Below are positions 59,201 to 64,000 of a stretch of DNA of 64,000 nt, piece by piece. The translations under genes and the position numbers were made by a program. Position 1 is the first letter of the stretch; the number at the start of each line of letters is the position of its first letter. The DNA is from Hypholoma sublateritium FD-334 SS-4 (taxonomy: Eukaryota > Basidiomycota > Agaricomycetes > Agaricales > Strophariaceae): positions 372,001 to 436,000 of the forward strand of contig KN817536.1 in assembly GCA_000827495.1 (NCBI GenBank), read 5' to 3'. The notes beneath the pieces were generated by a model. It was not told where the DNA came from. It searched no databases and worked only from the letters and a program-made list of their open reading frames with translations.

Positions 59201-62200
59201 ATGCGTCTGGTCCGACCTCTCATCCTCTCGCTCTCCTTCCTCGCCTCCTACGTTTCCGCGGAGGATGCGCAGCCTAAAGGAAAACACAATTATCAAGTAA
59301 ATTTAAGCATACTGTAGCAGTATGAACCGCCACTAAACCTCCACAGAGCGATGTAGCGCGCTTGCGAAAGATAGTCATCAACAGGTGAGAAATACAATTT
59401 CGAGGGTCTGGCAATTCCTCAATGCGATTCGTTTACGTAGTCTTTACTCTCATCAGTGAGTTCAAATATACCCTCTCAGTTTTATCCTCAATTAACGAAC
59501 AATCCAGAGAAATCTTTTTGCGAGAGCTTATTTCTAACGCTAACGATGCGTTAGAAAAGCTTCGACTTACCGCGCTAACGGATAGAACTATCTGGGATGG
59601 ATCTGATCCCTTAAACATCACTATTAAAGCTGTAATAGACGAGGATGGGAAGAATCCTCGTCTGATTATTGCAGGTATGATATTAGCAGGATTAATTTCA
59701 CCATGCCTGTACTGATTCGCCATTGAACAGATACCGGAATTGGGATGTCTCCCGAGGAGCTCACCAACAACCTAGTACGCCTTCATCGCTCTCGGGTTCA
59801 CAGTTGCGCTCATGTAGATGCTCGCAGGGTACCCTGGCAAAATCCGGAACCTCTGAATTTTTGGCGAAAGCTGAGGGAGCAGACTCGACCACGGCCACCG
59901 GCAACTTGATTGGTGCTTTCGGTCTCGGCTTCTACAGCAGCTTCCTCGTTGCTGATCGCGTCGAGGTCGCATCAATCCCCCCTAAGTCGGAGAAAAACCC
60001 CAGCCCTGTACAACATATCTTCGCCTCGTCCAGCGACGACAGCACCTTCGATGTCTTCCCCGATCCGCGTGGAAACACTCTGGGCCGAGGAACAGAAATC
60101 ACGCTTTTCTTGAAGGAGGATGCAAAGGAATACGCGGACACGGCTACCCTTTCGGCCCTGGTGTAAGTAATGTTTGCGCTCCCCTGTCATTTACCTGTTG
60201 CTGAAAATGTTCACAGCCACAAGCACTCCAAATTCTCATCGACCTTCCCTATTTATCTCTATGAAAAATGGCAGGAGGAAGTTCCAGATGAAACCGCAGT
60301 CGAGGAGACTTCCGCTATTACTGAAGAAACACTGCCTGCCTCAGAGACCCCTGCCGCACAAGAGACCGCCTCCGAGACCGACGATGCCCCGGAGGCATCC
60401 GAAACGCCTGCGGCCGAGATTGATGAAGATGAGGTTGTCGTTGAAGATATTACCAAGGACGATGAAAAGGTTGAATTATCGCCACCCAAGATGGTGAACG
60501 TCACCAAGGAGCAGTGGTCACATCTCAATGCGCAGCCCCCTCTCTGGGCCCGAGACCCGAAGAACATCACTGATGGTCAATGGTTAATCTATGCTGTTTT
60601 CGATGCAAATGACTGACTTTGGCATAGATGAGTACCGTTTATTCTACACTGCGTATTTCAAGGACTTCACGGCCCCTCTGGCCTGGCAACACTTCTCTGG
60701 TGATGCTGGCTCCGGTGTGGCATTCAAGGCGCTCATGTTTTTCCCTTCAAAATTGTGAGCTGTTCGTAATGTTGATACACAGACGAAATATTAATGGCCG
60801 TACAGGACTGACGACTACTGGCAAAAGCCTCTCGAATACAAGTCGAAGGACGTGAAATTGCTAGTCAAGCGCACCTTCATTACTTCCGACCTTGGTGATT
60901 CCACTTTGCCGCAATGGGCTGCATGGGTCAAGGTCGTTGTCGATGGTGAGCAATTCATCTTATAATGGACAAAGAGTAGTCATTGAAGTTAAGATATTTC
61001 ATTGGTTTAGCTGAGGACCTCCCGTTGAACGTATCCCGTGAAACCCTCCAATCTAACAAATTCATCAGGCAGCTCAAGCAAATCATCCTGAAGCGTATCA
61101 TTCAACTCTTCGCCAAAATTACAGCGGGCGGAGACGAAGAACTCTTTGAAAAGATGCATGAAACCTATGGATCCGTGCTGAAGCTCGGCGCTGTCGAGGA
61201 CGAAAAAAACCGCGAGAAACTGGCCACATTGGTTCGGTTCACCACGAACCAGAGGAACAACACATCATTCGATATGGTTAGTAACTTATCAACCCCATGA
61301 CAGATCAGAGCTGAACCGCCAACTTGCAGTATCTCGAAAACATGAAGAAGGGCCAAAAGCAAATCTTCTATCTCTCTGAGATGGGCAAGACTCCCGAAGA
61401 TTTGGCTCAAAGTGTATTCATCGAAAAATTGCACGCCCGTGGTTACGAGGTTCTGCTTCTAACTGAACCTCTGGACGAGATTCTGTTTGGAAACCTGAGG
61501 GAATGGAGGCGAATTCCTTTCCAAAATGCGGCAAAAGCCGGTCTGAGGTTTGGTGATGAAGGTATGCAATAAGAAAACTTTCTATCAGGTGTTTTTAAAC
61601 TCGGTCCTTCCAGATCTTGACCCGGAAGATGAAAAGGCACAACAGAAGGAATTAGAGGAACGATACCAGCCTCTTACGGAGTGGCTTAAGAAACAGGCCG
61701 GTGATGCCGTTAAAGATGGTGAGCCCAATCTACGGCTGCATGGAAGGCGCTAATGTACATCCAGTCACCCTTTCAAACCGCCTCGTTACGAGCCCATGTG
61801 CCATTGTTGCCGACCAATTTGGATATACGGCCAATGTTCAAAAGATGATGAGTGAGTTTGGACGGATTTCATACCCACCAGTTTTAATTTTGTCCTCGCA
61901 GCTGCTTCCAACGCGAAAAGTAACAAAGGAGGCATAATGCACGATTTTGCCTTGAAGGCGAAGAATCTCGAAATCAATCCCCGCTCTCCTTTAATTGAAG
62001 GTCTTTTGCGCCGGGTGAACGCCCTTCCCACTGAAGAGGATGAAAGAGATTTGGAAGCCGAGGAAGAGCTGGAGGAAGTGGCATCAATTCTGATTGATGG
62101 TGCCCTTGTGCGCTCTGGATTCGAGGTGACTAATAGCAACAAGTAAGAGTTATATTCCACGCAGTGAAGTCTAGTTCTGATTATGTCGACAGGTTCTTCT

Positions 62201-62492
62201 CGCGAGTGGATCGTGTACTTAGGAGGTCCCTGGGTGTTTCGGAAGCGGCCAAGACTGACGATACCGTGCGACCCGCTCCTCCCGCTGTGACGGATCTGCC
62301 AGAGCCTGAGCCAGTCGTTCCGGAGAACGGTGGGAAATTTGGGATTGAGCTCCCGGATGAAATGAAAGATAAGGTAATTTTATTAACTGTCGACAGTGAA
62401 ATATTTGGCTTATTCATCTGCGATAGGTTCAGATCGAGATGGAGGAAATTGACGAGGAGGGGAATGTAGTTGTGCAACACGACGAACTGTAG
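59201..62492 (+). CDS. Endoplasmic-reticulum HSP90 (GRP94/endoplasmin-like)
   Basis: An HSP90-family ATPase chaperone of the ER lumen. The ATG at 59201 opens a signal peptide, MRLVRPLILSLSFLASYVSA, and the protein ends QHDEL (stop at 62490), an HDEL retention signal; the MEEVD tail of cytosolic HSP90 is absent. Early exons are 59201-59296, 59347-59384, a 15-nt microexon 59441-59455 and one from 59508. Together they give INSLYSHQEIFLRELISNAN, with the catalytic Glu. The nucleotide-binding motif DTGIGM and the lid GAFGLGFYSSFLVADRVEV follow. A Glu/Ala/Thr-rich charged linker lies at 60280-60470. The middle domain has PPLWARDPKNITDDEYRLF and the catalytic Arg in SNKFIRQLKQ. The dimerisation domain contains LVTSPCAIVADQFGYTANVQ. 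About 780 residues. GRP94 is widely described as missing from yeast and many fungi. Confidence 0.94.
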
Positions 62493-62572
62493 TATTTATA
62501 GCCAAATTGCTTACGTAATGAATATCATCTTGTGGCTGCTAAATAGCTTGCCTTCTTCATTTGTCTTCTTGA

Positions 62573-64000
62573 ATGGCTACCACTCCTGCCGCCCTCTTCT
62601 CTCGTCTTCAGCTTGCGGCAGCTTTGCTAGGTATGTATACTATGCACTTAGATATACATCATTTGCCTTATTTCCCCGCCAGAGTATGACAATGATCCCG
62701 ACAACCCTGATGTCCCAGCTCGCTCCGCTCAAGACAGTGCAATCTTTGCTCATCTCCGTCGAAATCCAGCTGCTCGTCCAGAGGTTCCATCACGGAGAAG
62801 TGATTACTTAGGTACCAGCGAGTTTGGAAGCTTGAGTGGTCGGGATTCTGCTCTCGACACTCGTCGTTCCCGGATATCCAAGGGGTCAATAGACGCTTTG
62901 CGTAATCCATTTGCAGCGGACAACACATCCGATGGCCATGAGAATGAGGAGGAGGATGGAGGGTTAGAGGTTGACCTTGCGTCATGGGGCCTCGACGCAT
63001 TCATGCCGAAGGACAAGAAGTCTGCTAAAGGCAAGGGAAAGCAGCCCGCCCCCGCTGTTGGCTCGACGCGCGCGCATCTACCTTCTACTAATAACCACGA
63101 ACCATCTTTCACATCCCCTCGCCATGGCCTGATTACTTCTAAATCTATCAGCCTGGGCGGGGACATGGAAGCCCATGACCTGATGTCCCCCGACGAGGAA
63201 CAGCGCCGCCGCTCCTTTGGTTCCCCTCTGGATTTGGTCGGTATGGAACCATCTGGACTACCTTTTCACTCTCGCCATCGAGCAACATCACAAGCCTCTT
63301 TAACTCCCTCCCAGCCTTTAATGATACCATTCCCAAGCGGCTCGATAAGGTCTCCATCCCCTGGCGCAGACCAAGCATTTGGAGATGCACCTCTTCATTT
63401 ACATAATCGAACATATTCCAGTGGTACCATGAACTCCAAATTTATGCTCGATGACTCCCGAAATAACCCTCGGCAGCATGAACTCTCAAGTGATCATCTA
63501 GGAGTGGCAAAACCTGTAGAGGACAACCCATTCGCTATCCAAACTCCATCCCATATCTCACGCTTCGATCCTAAAGGAGCCTCCAGAGCGCGATCTCACT
63601 CCAACGCAACGCTGGGCTCAAGGTTATTACCGGAGAACGATGCATTCTCTGTCGTAACAGAAGACCCATACGTACGAGAGCGACGTTATTCAACGCTTGA
63701 GTTACTCAGACCAAAGGTCCTTGTCATGCCGAGCCCATTACAGCCCGTCTCACAGCCGCAACCTATTGCACTTAATCGCAAAGTCCAAGATGGATTCGAA
63801 CTCTCTACCGACGGTCCTCCGTTGCCCCCTGGCGCTCGCTCAACGCGCCGATTGTCTGCTGTGTCCATCATGGACGCAGCAAATGCGTTGGTCGCTTCAA
63901 ACAGCTTTACACCCACCCCTTACACCGACCTTACTCTATCTCAGAAGACTTTCCGAAGTACCTTGGCCGTTCCCGGGCAGGCTGCAGCGTATTCCGACTT
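62573..64000 (+). CDS. Uncharacterised Ser/Pro-rich protein, 3' end outside window
   Basis: The ATG at 62573, only 80 bp after the HSP90 stop, opens MATTPAALFSRLQLAAALLE. An intron of about 50 nt (62632-62683) follows, then an open frame that runs off the window. No catalytic domain is recognised. The visible 450 residues are rich in Ser, Pro, Arg and Asp, with a Lys-rich stretch (KDKKSAKGKGKQ), and look mainly disordered. NPFAAD near 62904 fits the NPFx(1,2)D endocytic signal. The gene's C-terminus, and so its class, lies outside the window. Confidence 0.75.

Noticed and set aside
58918..59223. A 101-codon minus-strand frame upstream of the ER HSP90
   Set aside because: It overlaps the HSP90 start and signal peptide on the other strand and shows no domain.

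Overview
The window is nuclear DNA from a filamentous basidiomycete, most likely a mushroom-forming, wood- or litter-decaying agaricomycete. Almost every gene is broken by many GT-AG introns of about 45-70 nt. The genes are eukaryotic housekeeping genes, and they include a secreted carbohydrate esterase with a fungal cellulose-binding module and a tandem family of mushroom-type F-box-like proteins. About 22 protein-coding loci, including two pseudogenes, can be supported. I recognised no tRNA, rRNA, CRISPR array or bacterial-type operon.

Layout. 1-4.1 kb: 3' end of a CCR4-NOT subunit (NOT3/5), mitochondrial ribosomal protein bL12m, and a CE5 esterase with a CBM1. 4.5-12.2 kb: four head-to-tail minus-strand copies of an F-box-like gene with its own upstream region. 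The third copy is split by an 834-bp non-autonomous DNA transposon, and the fourth carries two in-frame stops. 12.4-18.9 kb: divergently transcribed eRF3 (SUP35) and the endocytic adaptor SLA1. 19-31 kb, all minus strand: a large Sec7-type ARF-GEF, a peroxisomal-type solute carrier, and a UBA/zinc-finger/UBC hybrid ubiquitin enzyme. 31.7-38.6 kb: an Opy2-like membrane anchor divergent from CAF16, then an Air1/2-type zinc-knuckle protein and an FTS/AKTIP-type inactive E2. 38.7-45.6 kb: the inositol pyrophosphate kinase VIP1/ASP1 divergent from an acyl-CoA synthetase. 46.6-52.9 kb: an IQGAP. 53.1-58.6 kb: an MFS transporter divergent from a WW/FF-domain splicing or elongation factor. 59.2-62.5 kb: an ER-type HSP90 (GRP94-like) with signal peptide and HDEL. 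62.6 kb to the end: an uncharacterised disordered protein cut by the window edge.

The genes do not form one pathway. Several themes recur: mRNA regulation (NOT3/5, CAF16, Air, eRF3 with a PAM2 motif, WW/FF factor), membrane traffic and cortex (SLA1, SEC7, IQGAP, FTS), and ubiquitin biology (F-box-like array, UBC hybrid). Base composition is patchy: loci 1-4.1 kb and 12.4-18.6 kb are very GC-rich at third positions, whereas the F-box-like array and most of the right side are not.

The most notable observations are the transposon with a paralogue-proven empty site, decay inside the F-box-like array, a fungal GRP94 with a 15-nt microexon and a duplicated bZIP-like box upstream, a PAM2 motif on a prion-domain-less eRF3, and the UBA-zinc-finger-UBC hybrid. 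Exon boundaries were placed by eye from splice consensus, reading frame and family conservation. Numeric identities and homology searches were not available.
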